A DNA stretch of 64,000 nt from the NCBI GenBank assembly GCA_963969395.1, contig OZ017797.1, positions 8,928,001 to 8,992,000 on the forward strand. The letters are read 5' to 3'. Of this stretch, positions 1-14,763 are shown in pieces (positions within the stretch are counted from its first letter, which is position 1; every line of letters starts with the position of its first letter). A program made the translations under genes and the position numbers. The notes under the pieces are model-generated. The model ran no database searches and was not told the DNA's origin. It saw only the letters and a list, made by a program, of their open reading frames with translations. This DNA comes from Pseudoscleropodium purum. Taxonomy: Eukaryota; Streptophyta; Bryopsida; Hypnales; Brachytheciaceae.

Positions 1-2206
1 TTTGGCAATATATATTCTAATAAACACACAACAAGTTGTTATGGTGTATTACACATTGGTAAATTTTTTCATCTCCTTTTTAAGTTAAAAAAAATGTAAA
101 TCTTTTAGGATCGCTTTATTACCTCATATAAAATACCTTGCAATAAAATATGGTAAAAATAATTAAATCAAACTTTCTGAATTTATGATTTTTCTATAAC
201 CAAATTTAATTTAAATAATTCTATCATATCTGAATTCTAAAAACTAAAGTATGTAGTCTTATGGATTCTTTTAGAGAATTTATAGATGCAAATAATTGTT
301 TGAATATCATCTTTTACACTATCTAAGTTTTGTAATATTACATCTTATAGAAACAAGTTATAACATTTAACAATGTTATTAGTAACTAACTAATTGCATC
401 AAAAATTGCATTTTCATTCTAAAACCAACCCTAGTCTTAAACGTAAAACTTAACACATAAAAGCCCAAGGCCTAGTTAAGGTTTAGACATTTTCAACAAT
501 TGAAAATTCATATTTAAAATGCAAAGTGTTCCCCCTTCCAAAAGAAAATTTAAACATTAGATGTTTTTTGGGGTTGGAAGGGCCATTTGGGTCTATTCCC
601 CCAATAGTCTAGGAATAACTATTGTCAAATTTTTTTGATTTTTTTTGAAAATTTTAAAATGCAAAAAAAAAATTTAATTTAAAAGTGACATGGTAGTTGC
701 TGTTCCACGTCACATAGCTGCTACGAGTAGTGCACTGAGTTTGGGAACATAGATTTAGGCAGGGGAATTCATAGCCCTCTTGGAGGCTAAATCTCATCTA
801 ATATACCTTTTCTAACAGTTTCAACAAGATCCAACAATAATTTTGAAAGTTTTACAATAACAACCACGTTCAATTTCTTAATTGGTTTATTTTAGGTGTT
901 AATTACCTTGATAAGTGTGTAAAGTGAATTTTTAACTTCTATACATTTTTTCATAAAATTTCTTGGAATAAGTAAGGGTATGTTAAAATAATATATAATT
1001 AAAAGTATTCCAAAGTAATTAAGTACCAATGTTTTATTTATTATATGGGGTAATGGACACATCTAGACTACAACTGGTTTGCAGTGGATCCAATTCTAAT
1101 ATATCTCTATTCTGAAAAAAAAAGTAGGAACTTGTTATTGACTATGGCTTAAAATAGAATTTAAAAAAAAGAATTTGTATGTGGAATTAGGGACTCTATA
1201 TTAGTTAGATATAGACAAAAAATACAACTTTAACCACTCCACAATAAAAAAATGAATCTTATATTTATTTGTCCCAGTGGAAAATTTGGAATTTGCACCT
1301 TTAGTCTAGCAAGACCAATTGTAGTTTAACCCTGGTTGTTGGTGATGAAAAATAGGTTTTGACTTTTGAATGTATGACACCAATCAAACCAATTTCATTA
1401 TAAAATCTATACTACAAATAATTATGCCTTTGATTGATTTGTGATTTATTTCATTATTACCATTATCATATTGAATAATAATATCATAATTGTAGATGTC
1501 ATGGTTTTGAATCCTATTGGTAGAATCATGCTATAAACAAATTTGATTTGAAATATTTTTGTCTTACTAGATGCAATAATTAATAGAGCACAAAAAATGA
1601 ATTGGTAATAGTGATGTGAAATTTGCAATGAGAAGGTGCTCAAGGTAGCATAACATAATGACTTTGGATATAATAAGATATCGTATGTGAATTGGTATAG
1701 ATTTTTAATGATTGGATAACGAATAAATTGAAGCATGTATAGAGATTGAAACCCTAATCAAACCATAAAACTCAAGATGAACATTATTTTCATTTGTTTT
1801 TAGAATTATTCCTCCACCATAATCGTATTGGTATAGTATTCGTAATAAGCATGAGTTTAAGATTTTAAATGTCATTAAGATATAATAACAAACCAAAATA
1901 AAACTTTGGGTTTTTAGAATTTTATTACAATCCATGGTTTCTTTGGAATTGCATGATTCAATGAAATTTTTTGAAGAAAATATTGAAAATCTCTAGTTTC
2001 TTGGATTAGTTGTACTCCATTAACAGACCAAGAAGTTTTTGAAAATCTCTAGTTTCTTGGCACTCTCTTTGATTCATAACTATGGAGGTATAACTACAAA
2101 GTTACGTTAACTTCTTTTGATTTAAATCCACCAAGATTCTTGATAGTGGTGGATACAAAACTCTAGAATTATTTGGGGTCCTATTGTTCAATTTTTGGGA
2201 GATTCA
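1..2206. other. AT-rich intergenic DNA, no gene seen
   Basis: I find no open frame with protein-like composition and no RNA gene here. The stretch is rich in homopolymer A/T runs. A small GC-richer patch near 690-780 contains GTGAC/GTCAC in opposite orientation, but no defined element. Confidence 0.6.
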
Positions 2207-3136
2207 TTAATCCTTAAAGGGTTTTTATTACAATATGTGTTTGACAAAACTGCCATTTGTAGTACAAGTACCAAACCTTAGAAAAAAAACATTTTTAGAC
2301 ACATATAACAATAGGATTTTGCAGTAGGTTGGTTTGAGAAGATGTGGGAAAAACTTTAGAAATTTCCACTGTGTAGATTGCAAGATATTAGCATTTGAAT
2401 TGACAAAAAATCTTTTTGTGGCGTTACAAGATACTATGCAGTTACACTTTATGGGGGGACATTTGTATGAAAATATGTCTAAAATGGTGGTACTTTTTTG
2501 GATTCATTCTTCAAGGCAAGCTAACTACGTGGCTTGAAAAAGTTTAGATCATTCCAAATTGTACAACACACAAGGGAAAAAAGCAATAAGTCAAAAGAAA
2601 TAGAGAATGATTCAAAATACTAAATTGTGAAGAATTTAGTTATGGAATTGAAAAATGCCAATCCCAAAGGTTGCAATGTTGTAATAAAGAACCTACATCC
2701 TATCATTTTATTTTATTTTTAAATATTAAAGATTCAGTTAAATAAAGGACTTCAAAGTTTATTTTAGATTAGGGATTCTATAATTGCCTATAAACTAAAA
2801 TTCCTCATAACTTTCATCTCATTAATCAAAATGGAATGATTCAAAGCTTTCCATGAATATATAGATCTAGGAAACCAATTTTAAATTTTTGTTTCTTTAA
2901 AAAGTGATTTGAAAAGCAATTGAATTGCTTAGCTTGCCAATTGAATAATGAAAATTACATACCATACAAAACTTTTTGACCATGTAGCCAAAATTTGTGA
3001 AAGTTGTTGGGCCTTTGAGGTACTCTTCAAGCACATTTTGTGTGAAAATTTCAAAGGAAAAAAAAAATTCCATTTGTAGTGAGCTACCCAAAGTTGTTAT
3101 GTTGCCAAAAACATAGTTTGATGTATTAAGGGTTAA
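2207..3136 (+). repeat. R1 element, TTAA-flanked, about 930 bp
   Basis: This stretch aligns by eye along its length with 14764-15696. It starts TTAATCCTTAAAGG and ends near ATTAAGGGTTAA, a worn version of the inverted termini seen in the better copy. It carries no coding frame. Other copies or pieces lie at 15832-16547, 18861-19523 (reverse), 41600-41860 (reverse), 42800-43560 (reverse), 46799-46945 (reverse) and 55254-55440. It is probably a non-autonomous DNA transposon. Confidence 0.6.
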
Positions 3137-4217
3137 AGTGCATGAACAAATGAATACAATAACATACATTAATCCAAAATAACCATGAATTTTCAAAACT
3201 TTACAGAAAACTTTATTGAATGGTGGTGTGATGACATGGAGGAGTTTCTTCAAAAGAAGAATTACTAAAACTATTGTCACCTTCGCACTCCTTTTGGTCG
3301 ATCAACACGTAGTTTCAAAGGAGTTCATGTTTCAAATTATTCCATCCTACTAAAGTTAACTCAATGCAACATCAGAGTTGAAAAGAAAAATTCAGAAATT
3401 CAGAATATGTTTATCCCTGCCAAAATTGGGAGCACCTAGTGTGCTGCTAATAAACTAGTTTGTATCCATATATGGTTCCCCTTGGGAATTAGAATTGTCA
3501 GTACAGTACAATGAATTCAATGGACCTGGGGTGCCTGTACTAATATTTTAACTTCTTGACTAATACACTCATCCAAATTGGTGAAGAAGCAATCAGGCGT
3601 AAGTTACACTTGCTTATTCCAACACCATCAGCTTTCCAACCTCCAGACCATCATTGAAAGCTCCCTGATTTAAGCGAAACTCCACGAGCTGCAACCAATA
3701 AGAAAGGAAATTTTTTAGAAGGAAATATAGCAATTAGATGTTCCACATGAGAGTAACCAGATAAGCCATACGGTAGTGGATACTAGGGACCTGATTCTGC
3801 CTCCAACAATGACCCCTGTTACCGACAACTGCTTGTGTAAGCTTGACTCAGGTAAAAGTCTATGGCCATTGATCTTTGAATGGAAATGGGATTGACACTT
3901 AGTAGTCTACACCATCTCACTTTGAAATTGCGTCAGGAATTCATTCATAGAGATAAAGATATGATCTCAATAAATTTGGCTCTTGTACTCAAAGTGATCT
4001 CTCCACAGCTCTGCACTGATCTCCCCAGAATCACTCCCACATGTATTAAAATGCTGAAAAAGACGCAAATAGTATCCTCTATCTTAGTGCATAAGAGGTG
4101 TATCGTGACTTACATCGTTACAACCGAAGCCGTTCAATAGACAAGCTCCAAAAGCTGGAAATTGGACTAAAACGTCGACTTGGGAGTAGAGCTCTCTTGG
4201 ATCAATCTTCAGGATCT
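3137..4217. other. 3' flank of the THADA-like gene
   Basis: From about 3560 the base composition rises toward that of the adjacent gene, which suggests 3' UTR or old exon-proximal sequence of the minus-strand THADA-like gene. A 86-codon plus-strand frame at 3880-4140 has no recognisable features and I do not treat it as a gene. Confidence 0.4.
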
Positions 4218-7200
4218 TCACTCCACGAGAAACAAGGGCTCGAACTTATCGCAGAAAGCTAAGCCCATGCTGACGCGATACGCAGCAGAACCCAAATCAA
4301 TAGCTGCATGTGTTTCATATCCCTGCAAAACTTTGAACATAACATTCGACACGAGAGGATTTAATGGTAGCTGCTGCAATAACCCGCTGATTTCCAAAAG
4401 CTGCTCTTTCAGAGTTTGAGTCTCACTGCTGACGCAAGGTCCTGCAAAGGTCAAGAGGCCTAATAACCTGCGATAAACCATTTTAAACGCATCCTGGTGG
4501 TTGGTTACGCCACCAACCCACGACATCTTCTCCTGCATTCGTATAGTCAACTCCGCACAAGACTTGGCTTGTTCGAGAAATCTGTGCCTCCACACTCCCA
4601 CGAACGCTTCACCAGATGATTCGCAGTTCATCAACCGGCGTAAATGGAGGCAGCAAAGCTGCACGAACACAAGTTCCTCTTCATGGTGATTGTCAATTTC
4701 CTTGTCAAACAGGCGTCTGACCAGATCCATATCATTGACAAGGAGGGCATCTATATCTTCTGAACCCAACACCCACTCTGCCAACACTTCCCAATATACC
4801 TGCCACGACCCAAAATGAGAGCTCAGGCACTGAAAAGCCAGCTGCACTACCCGCTCCACCTGTGACGGAACTGCTGCATTGAAATGAGCATTCCCATTGG
4901 TTCCGGATGAAAGAGCGAGAACGTCCAAGAGGGACAGAGCGAGACTCTGCCGTAGCTCTGGATTTTCATCTTCCAAAAGTTTCACACAGACGCACCAAAC
5001 CTGTAATAGGGACCTCCCGTACCACTCAGCAAATTCCAGCACAAGCCCACCCTCTTTTGAAGCCAATTTTGACGCTACCCATGGAACTTGATCCAGTAAT
5101 TTAGAAGCTACAATGGCCAGCGCTGTAGCACGACGGAAATTGGCTGACTCACTTGCTGCACTATGCTCCTTCACGAGACAAATCCATTCATCAACTGCCC
5201 TCCTGACAAGCTCAGGTCGAGGATCTGCAATATTGCTGCTATGCATGACTCCGTCAGCCAGCCAGCCAAGCATCTGACTCAAGCATGCTCCCATGCACTT
5301 CATGGCCACTTCCTTGGATTTTGTGTGTTTCGACATCTTGTAAATATGGAGCACCCTGTCCCAGATCATCAATGAAGTTGAATCCCACACAATACCGCTG
5401 TCCACTGGTGCTGACATCTGCCTATGAAACACTGACCTCCAAGCGAAAAACACATGGAGAATGCGACGAACACACCCTGGATGTGTCTCTGAACTCAACC
5501 GCTCCACAAGCAATGGCTGCAAGTAGCTACAGATCCAACCGGCTCCTTCAGAGGTTGGTTCTGTCAAACAGAGAGAAAACTTCTTCAGAACCTTGAGAGT
5601 TGCTAGGCGCACTTCATACATTCTATGTGAAAGAGCACGGCTGAACATCAACCCCAGGTTCTTCACTTCCGTCAGATCTAATGAATTGTCTCCATTGTGT
5701 TCCATTGTGCTCAAATCACTGCTCTGCGAAGACCAGTTTGAGAGGATGGTAGTAAAATAGAGGTTGGCAGCTCGTTCCCGCACAAGAACCTGCATAGAAT
5801 CTTTCCAACTTGATGCACCCTCAATTTCATCCTCTAGACACTCTGAACACAAACGCAGTAGATGCCCTCGAAGATTGCTCATAAAAGCTTCCATAAACAT
5901 CAGACCTTGCGCACAAGTCTTAGCAATGCCCAACATTGCTTCCAACATACTGAAGAATGCACCTACTACCATGTGGCAGGGACAAAGGCGGATCGACCCA
6001 AGCCATAGACGCCGTTCAACCTCGCTATACAGCCCTGTTACGATCATTTGGCGTTTATCAAGGTCTGGAAGTGCAGAACAATTGGAGTTTAGAAGAACTG
6101 TCATCTGCAGTAGCACCCCATGGATTGCACTGTTAGATAACGCGTTATTTGATGCGTTTCTTGCAACTGGTAAGCTTTCTGCAAGCTTCAATAGGACTGC
6201 CGGTAAGTCATCTGACGAGACAAGGGGTGCGAGAGCACGTGACGCTAGCACTCGAACATGAAAGTTCTCCAGCGTAGCACATGAAGTCACGTAAGGACGG
6301 AACGCAGAAGGACTAAGCCAATCACCCACTCCTGAACTTATAACTGAGGGCTTGAGCCGAGACAATATGATTAAGACAGGGCCCAAGCTCGGATGTAAAG
6401 TACTTGTCATTCCATGACCCTGATATCCACCACTGCCTTCTTCATGCTGAAGTTGCAGAGTTGCTGAGCTAAGTTCTTGCAAAAGAAAGGGGTGTAATGT
6501 TGGAAATCTGCACACGTCAAATAAAATTGAAACCTTAGACATGAACACCTCATGACCTCAATCCTGAATATTACAGAGACAATCTGCCCGATCCACTCCT
6601 GTATATTAAGAACCTTAATGATAAATGTCCAATCGATCTGAGCAAATGCCGACATTGGATTTCTCACCTGTGGAAAAACTCAAACCCAGTAATAGCTCGC
6701 CTTGCAGACTCACGTTTGTACACATTCAGAAATCCAATACAACGATGCACTAGAGCTGCAAATGCAAGTGTTGCACTGTTGCGAACTTCCCAGTACGGAC
6801 ACGAGAAGGCTTGTATAGCAGTAATGAGGCCATCCGCACAGAATCCAGACGTATCAGTAGCTAAGTTGGTGTCGTGAAAAGCGACCCTCATTGCGTTGAA
6901 CGCATGGACCGTGGGAACTACACCTTCATCCCGCTGTTTCATCCTTGTTTGTATCTCCATATTGTCGACGGTGCTGTCAACAACATGTACAAGATCATCC
7001 CCGTGAGAGGGATGTCCAGCATTGTCTTTGGTCGATGCAGAGACAAAAGTTCTGGACGTATCAATCAACCATTTCATGGCCATTGGAAGGAGCTTTTTAG
7101 GCGCACCATCAGGCTCAGCCAAGAAAAGTGCAAGGAATGCTGCTGGTATGCCAGCACTTCGTCTCAGTAGATTATCCACTGTCTGTCCTTTGGTACCCGT

Positions 7201-10200
7201 TCGTTCAAGCAGCTGATTCATCCATGATTCAGGCAGCTTGTTCAATCTGCATACAATCAAATACCTGGTAAAGAAAACTCTGATATGGCACGCATCTCAA
7301 AAATGAATGTCAAGCACACTGCTTCTATATTTTCAATACGTGCTTTGACTCAAGCTATAAAAGCTATCCTCAATTTTTTAGAGTTCGTGAAATTAATGAA
7401 ATTGTTCATAATGTGAACATTTGTGAAAGATGCATAGGTAGATAACCTGGGGTCTGGAGAGCGTAGAAGACGATCACAAAGGGCAATGAAGCCCGTCCGA
7501 GTTTTGTCGATAGCACCATTGTGTTTCATGGCCAGCAGCACTTGCAAGAAGTGCGCTCCCATTGCCTCCAACTGCTCCGCATTCAGCAGCTCACTTTTAC
7601 TCTGGGACATGATCACATATCAAATCACATCATAAAATAGTATAGTTGACGTCACTAATATACATGCAAACCTGCAATCGAGCTTGCCATAAATAACTGT
7701 AGGAAGCAAACTCATGCCTTAAGGACAAGGCAATGCCATTCTTCACCATGTTCATTGCCCAAAGCACATCCTCACTTCAATAAAAATAGATTTACCCAGT
7801 GTACTATCGCAACCCTTACAAACAGGGTGGAACCCTTTAAAAGTATAAACACGTAGACAAAAAATAACATGAACGTTACAAAAGAATTAAACCTCGCTAA
7901 AACCATTTTTGCGAATCAATAATTCTAACCTAGTTCTTACCTCTTGTGATATTGCACTATCCCCTTCAGCATGGCCAGGTAGCGGTACTTCTCTCGCGAT
8001 GGTTCCTAAAAGAAGGCTGACCTATAGGAAATTTTACAGCTCCACATTCATAAGAGGAATAACATTACAGCAGATACAATTAAAACATTTAAACAAAGAA
8101 CACTTTTTCAACTGGAAATAGAGGCAAACAATTGACGTTGAAAAGGTAATATTAAATGGGAAAAAGCAGGCGAATTAATACTAAAGTCAGACACAACGAA
8201 ATAAATACATTTCTCAAAGCAGGAAAATAAATACCGAGGTCTAAAAAGAAAGGCAAAGCCAGGGAGGTCGCACCTCTTTCATCGACAGCCAACAGCCAAC
8301 CATGATCATTTGCTCAACAGGGGCCACCCCCTCTCCATCCTCAAAGTCCTCTTCGTCCAGGTTGACATCCATTATGTCATCCAACATAACTGCTTGAGTA
8401 TCTGAAGTCATGTCAGGTGGCAGGTTAAGAGCATTGGCAGCAACCACCCACAGAGTCAATGTGGTGACCCGCAAAAGTAGGCTTATGAGTTTGTGCAAAG
8501 CTATCCTGAGACGGTGAGCACCAACTTGTACAGCAACTGAAGTCCATGGAAGATCTTCCATTGTGTACCGGAGTGTTAACAGTACCCCATGCACGAAACT
8601 ATGAGAACAAGCCTTCACAAGGTCTTTGTCTCCCTCGTCGATCCCCCATTTCAGCCAGTCATTCAAAGACTCCACATATTCGGCTATTGCTATGCCTATT
8701 CTATCAGGCCCTACCTCTCCACATTCTTTATCCACATCTGCAGATGTTATCACAGTATGAACATTGACTGTCCAACCAAGGTCAAGCACATACTTGCGGA
8801 AAATGAGGCGGAGAACCAGCGCTCCTGCATCACTTTCTCGCACGCGAGGACTACTAACAAGGCCCTTAGCCCAGTGTAGGATATGTTCAATTGAGGTAGT
8901 TGACTCCAATCCTGGCAGTGGGGTCGGGTAACGCACCAGAATCCTAAACGCACTTTCTCTCAGCTTGTCCCAGCTATCCACGATTGCACCAACAATCACA
9001 AGAGTCGCTTCTGCAGATAGAAGGCCAGCTTGATAGGGCGAAAAACCCTCTGCAACAAGTGAGTTGTTTTCCATAGGCTTTGTCTGAGGTGACAGGCTCC
9101 ACACCTCAATTATAGCGTTCAAAAGCTCCATGGCCATGTTTTTACGCTCATAAGGGGCAGACGGATAGAGCGAAGACAGTAAGTACTGGCTCAACAACTG
9201 CATAAATTCCTGCATCTCAGCGATGCTCACCCCATCCTTAGAAACCTGCTCATCATCTTCATGTTCATTTGGCTGAGGGTTGGTGGACCCTTTCTTCTGT
9301 TTCTCCGCAGCTACAAACCTTTTTTTCTTTTTCTCATCCCCATAACTGATGGCAGAAGAGGATACCTTCACAGGTTGAGGTTCATTTTCCAGCCGGTGCT
9401 GTCTCCATGCTGCAGTTCGAACACGATTGAAGAATTTTTTCAAGAGGCTCGTCCATCTCATTCGAAATGACGTGGATGAACACCTCATGTTCAAGGGAAT
9501 CGAGAGTTTCAACATTTTCAATTCCAATGAAGAGGGCATTGATGCTGTTTTTGGGTTCAAGCATATGAGTTCTGCCGCATCAACCCGTAAGCTATCATCA
9601 AGATGAGTTAACGCCTGCTCCAGCCATGATAGAGGGACCTGTACAACCTCGTTTTGAATTCTCACAACAACAGTTTCGCTGAGTGATGAGGTTAAATCTC
9701 CATTGGACACCCTCGAGACAGAACTTGCCGAATTATATTCTTGTTCTATATCTCCATCAATAAGAGCCAAAGAGCGCGCCACTTTCAACACCGATATTAC
9801 AGCTGCCACACGCTGGTGCATTGTTAGGTGAGAAGGCAAACCTGGAGCACCCCTCAGATACTCCCAGTTCACATTGGACCTTTCTCCCCATTTGCTAGCT
9901 CCGTCCAGTATGAAAGCCAGTATAGAAACCACACTGTCCGGATCAATCCGCATAGCAACAGGTAGTGCATATGTATTAAGATTGGTCCTAAGGCGGGAAT
10001 TTCCAGAAAGAAGGACGGCGAGTAGAGGAGGGATCCATAGTCGCCTGAAGGCTACATCACCTTCCATAACTCCACCAAAAGAGCTCCAGCAATCCACTTT
10101 GAGACGCTCAAGAAATGTCTTTAAAAACGAGCTTGCAGAACAGCACACGTCATCATCGGACTGCGCATGAAAAGTATCAAAGAGCAGGTTTGGGTTCATG

Positions 10201-11957
10201 GACAACATCTTTTCCGCACCAATCCGCACAGCTAAGGAGGCCAAAGGCACATACTTGCCCTTTCTGTAGCGTCCCTCCGCGAGTAGATTTAATGCTATCT
10301 GTTTCACAAACTCCCCGTTACTGACTTCAACGTTAGCATTGTCATCGTTTTCCATATGTTGTGCGAAAACAAACTGAACATCTACTAAGAGGTCAAAGAT
10401 AGCTTGCACCTGCTTCACGGTTTGAGTAAGGGGGTCTTCCCAATTATTCCACACAATCTGCAGAATTCGAGATATCATTGTGGACGGCAACGGTTCATAT
10501 CCACTAATCAAGACATTTTGGATACTGGCTGCTTCAGCCAGTCGGCCAAGTGCTTCTTGGGTTAATTTGCCGGAAACAGAAGCACGAACTTGCTGCAAGC
10601 ATATTTGAAGAGCTGTCACTGTGTGAAACTTGAAGTGACTGTCCACAGGACCTTCAGAGAGCGTACAAAGAGCAGGTAATATTCCATCATAGAGAACTGT
10701 CCATAATCTCCATGCTGGTTCTGCAGTGCTACCACCTTCGTTCCCAGTATTGGACTCAGCAGAACTGTTACTCCCACGAATAAGAAGAGGAATGTTAAGT
10801 GCTACTCGAGGCAGGGCAGTTAAGAGTCCCCGCAACACACACAGCTTGCCAAACTCAGAAAATCTGCTGACCTCAGCCGGGAAGGTACTTTGACATTGTT
10901 CCCTGATAGCAGCATCCAACATCCCAAAATAATTGAGTCCTTCGTTAGCACCATCCGCAATTGATAGTAGAGCAATACTCTGAACTGCAGAATCAGCAAA
11001 AATTGATTTAGCCAGCAATAAAGCAACTTCCTCCTGAGAGTTCTGGAATAGGGCTGCGGCACATAGTCCCACCCCTGCGGCCACCACGCAGTCTCGAGAC
11101 AGTTCTGAGGTTTGAAGTACGTCTAACAGAGTTCGAACTACGGAGCCATACACCGCATGCCCAGACCGCGACCACAACTGAATGTTTTTTCCTTCCGCAA
11201 TTACTGCAGACTTGTCATTTTTAATTCCCAGATCACCTGGAGTCCCTATGAAAGTTACTCCGTCTGAGCAGAAACTTGCATTCGAATCCGCGTTTATGAA
11301 CCACTGAGGGTAATGTTGCAGCACGTAATAAAGAGAGCCAACAGCATCTTGGGTATCCTCCATTGTATTTGGAGGGGGCCGACCCCCTTCATTGGAGTAA
11401 TCTAGCACCCAAGCTACATCGTAGCAAGCTGATAAAGTAAAAATATTCAAGCAGATCTCTAACACTCCTCTCAATATGCCCGGCTGTGGAAGATTGGAGA
11501 CAGACGATGCAACTCCTACTAAAGAAAATCTCTGGTGCTTGATTCCGCCCTGACCATACTCCAAGCAACAACGCTTGAGTGCGTTCGCTACTTTGGTTTC
11601 CCAATCCTTGGATAGACGAGCCAGGGGTGTCAACAAACCACGGTGAAGGGGACGAGAGTTGTGCAAAAATAGAAGCTCAGCATAAAGAAGCAGAGCTGTC
11701 TGTGCTGAAACATGATCAGATTTTAGCACGGACAGCAATGCATCGGAAAGAGCTTTAGTTGCCGCAATTTGAGCAAACGTAGATGGCAGTTCTCCAAACG
11801 AAAGTAGCTGCTTCGCAAAATTCGTAAACGATGCATCAGATGACAAATCGACTGATACAGTTGCTTCTTGAAGCAGAATAAGGACATTGGCCGGGAGAGA
11901 AACGGCTTGCTCCGTCCAACGCTTGCGCCGCTGACCGGCTTTCCACCGCACTGCCAT
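4218..11957 (-). CDS. THADA/TRM732-type HEAT-repeat protein (six exons)
   Basis: This encodes a predicted 2295-residue homologue of THADA (yeast Trm732), the large HEAT-repeat partner that lets the TRM7/FTSJ1 methyltransferase 2'-O-methylate tRNA position 32. Exons, in transcription order: 11957-8274, 8021-7941, 7770-7672, 7601-7447, 7246-6668, 6507-4218. All introns are GT-AG and the phases join cleanly. Family landmarks I recognise are RRSAGIPAAFLALFL (exon 5, the DUF2428 core), MKHNGAIDKTRTGF (exon 4), a junction reading MKE-VSLLLGTI (exons 1-2) and RCSSTSFRMRWTSL with FFNRVRTA (exon 1). The length fits plant THADA proteins (about 2100-2300 residues). The start is the first ATG of an open 3.7-kb exon; the next few residues are basic. 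The first exon is unusually long, followed by small ones. Function is by homology only. Confidence 0.93.
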
Positions 11958-12860
11958 CCTGCCACATGCAGACGAAGAGATTCAGTCTCATCTAAAATAT
12001 TATATATCCAGTCGAAATGTGGTGTACAAGACAAACGCAATACTTAGAAGCTCACAATGCTGCGAAGTTCTATTCAACGAACAGACACAAACAGAAGCTC
12101 ATTTCAAAGCCAAATGGAGAATAATTTTTGTGAAGTTTCTTCGACGCCCTTTCGAACATTGAATGAGTCACCAGGGCATCAATTTGGTATCTGAAAAACA
12201 ACTCCAAATCCAATTGCGCGGCTCTAGGTCCTAGTAGTTCTATAGTTCATAAGACTAGCTAACATCCGACATATAGGAGTAACTGAACCACCATTGAGCA
12301 CACTGCTCGTGAATTGGCAGAGCCTTAAACCCTAGCTCTAACTGGGGTTCACTCCATAATTCTACAACTCCATAGCTTCTCATGAGATTTCCCTCGCCCA
12401 CATTGTTCAAAAATCTTCATATCAGTAATTCATACGCTCAGTCATCGGTAAGCAGAATCAGAAAGAGCAAATCATTTGCGTTCACAATTTTTCCAGGAAT
12501 AAATTAGAATGGACACCAAGGGAAATGTAGTCTAGCGCAACAATTCGATGATTGAAAGACGTCTACATGAGCCCGAAGGAAGACTAGACTGGAACAAACC
12601 AAAACCCGTAATGCTAACTTTCTAAGTCATTTTTTCCGCAAAGACAAACATTCTAAGAGAATTTTTATAAATCTCTCTGAAAACAATTACAGGTGCGATG
12701 AATGGAGAACAGCTAAGCGGATGACCTGCGCAGCGCTCGAGCAAGCGGCACCGGCAACAACGTGCGCACTGTCCCTGCCGAGTGAATTTGCTGAGCCTTA
12801 AACCCTAACCCTAATTGGGGTTCATCTTGCGCGTTCCAACGTCCAAGTCCTGGCAACATG
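11958..12860 (-). promoter_or_regulatory. Upstream region of the THADA-like gene with two telo-box repeats
   Basis: This is likely promoter and 5' leader. A 40-bp segment occurs twice, at 12311-12350 and 12784-12823. Both copies carry GAGCCTTAAACCCTA followed by a GGGGTTC end. The second copy reads AAACCCTAACCCTAA, a short telomere-type run. AAACCCTA telo-boxes are common near plant start sites, especially in translation-related genes, which suits a tRNA-modification factor. No TATA box was identified with confidence. Confidence 0.4.
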
Positions 12861-14763
12861 AAAGGGCTCGATATAACTTAGTAACTTACGAATAACATGA
12901 AATGGGATCCTACAAATAAAAATTCAAATAACATATTTTGGTCTCCATAGCCTAAACTCAATCATTTGGTTTGATTGGGGAAAAAGAAACCTAGCCATTG
13001 GCAAGGTGTGAATAAGAATGAAATAACTTTCAAAATGTGTAAAGACTTACTACAAAACCTCATATTTTCCTCTGGATTTTTTTTTTAAATTATTAAAAAT
13101 TCATGGGATAAGGAAATTCTACATAATTCCTTATAGAAAAAAAAGTCTTTTGGCACCAATCTAAAAAGAGATTGTCTTTTAGAACCCAACTCTCTAAGTG
13201 TAGCTTGGTTCCTCAAGACCTTTTTTCTTGCTAGTGTAAATTCTTCCAAAGTCATTTAAAGATTTCATAGCCATGTCATTAAGTTTGGTGAAGGTTTTTT
13301 TCTTTGAATTTTGAAAAAATTCTTCACTCTTTGTTCAAGCTAGCCTTCTTCCTATGTGCAACATTATTTTGCTATGTTGATTGTTCCAAGAGACCAAAAA
13401 AAAGACAAAAATATTCTATGTCTAGGATTATTTTAGAAATTGAATAAATTGATTTCTAATGTTAAATATTCATTTGTAGGTTTTGAAACTTTAAACAAAG
13501 TTGGGAAGAAGACATTAAATTTGAAGCTAAGTACTCAATGATGCTATTATGTGAGTATGGAAATGCAAGCCTATAAGCCTTGAACATATGTATAATAGTA
13601 ATATCCTACAACTATTTGAAGGTGTTTATAGTATAAACATCTATAATATAGGTATCCTACAATCATATAAGATTTTAAAAATATAGATACCTATCACTAA
13701 AAGGAGCTTATGTTTTTTTGAATTTTCATGTGTCTAAGTTGATGGATTTTTTTAGACATCTAATGAAACAAGTCATGTTTTATATCAATAATTATGTTCA
13801 CTATAATATAGGTGTATAGTCTTTTAAGCCTATGTACTTATGATTCTAGTAGAAATTCTAGCTAACTAATTAGTGATTTGGCACATACATGTTACATCAA
13901 CAAAATTAATTGTAAACCTTAATAACTATCCAAGACCCTTAGCTCATTTACTCAAAAATGTTATGTGGCTACTCGATAATGATTTACCTAACCTTCTTTA
14001 GTTAAGTTGATTGTTGACAAAAATCAATTGAAAGTATTGAGGTAAAATCTTACGATTGTGTTAGTGCCTAAAAATTCAACTGAGAGCTTGTTAAATAAGC
14101 AAAATTGACTTTTAGACATTTGAAGATTTTTGGGGACTCCGGAAGCCTGTTTTAGGCATGTTCCCCACAGTGAAGGGAATGGCTCTTTGTCAACAAAAAT
14201 CTTTTCAAAAAAAGAAATTATTCTTCAAATGCAAAACAAAGTTGAAAAAAAATTTGGACAATGATGTGGCAAGGGCTTAGCCACATCAAACCACTACGCT
14301 GTCACTACAAATTCAAGTTCCCAACGTTGATAACTCACAGACTTCTGAAGCCTCCCAAAATCTTCTAATGGGCTTAAATAAGTCGATGTTGTAGATTTGA
14401 CATGTATCACACCACCATAAATTACAACCAATTGCAAGGTTTTTTTACCCAAGTCACTTTCACTAACTTTGAAATCCTATTTGTTGAATATTTAGTCACT
14501 AACAAAGGCAAAATCATTAGAAGATATTCACTTGCATTTGAAGGCTGCAAGTTCCTTGAGTTTTTTAGACCGTGGGGACTCGATGCACTTGCTACCTAAT
14601 GTGGCACAATGACTACCACATCATTAAAAAAACAAATTTTTTTTTTCAAATTTTTTTTCATTTAAAAATTTAGAAAAAATTAGACATTGGCCATTCACTA
14701 GCTGCCGAGATAACAACAATGGGAACGGCCTTGAAATGGCCCTCCCAAACCTCAAAAAATCCT
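12861..14763. other. AT-rich intergenic DNA
   Basis: No gene is seen. A partly palindromic block near 14240-14330 contains GATGTGGC and GCCACATC in opposite orientation, typical of small repeat remnants. Confidence 0.5.
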
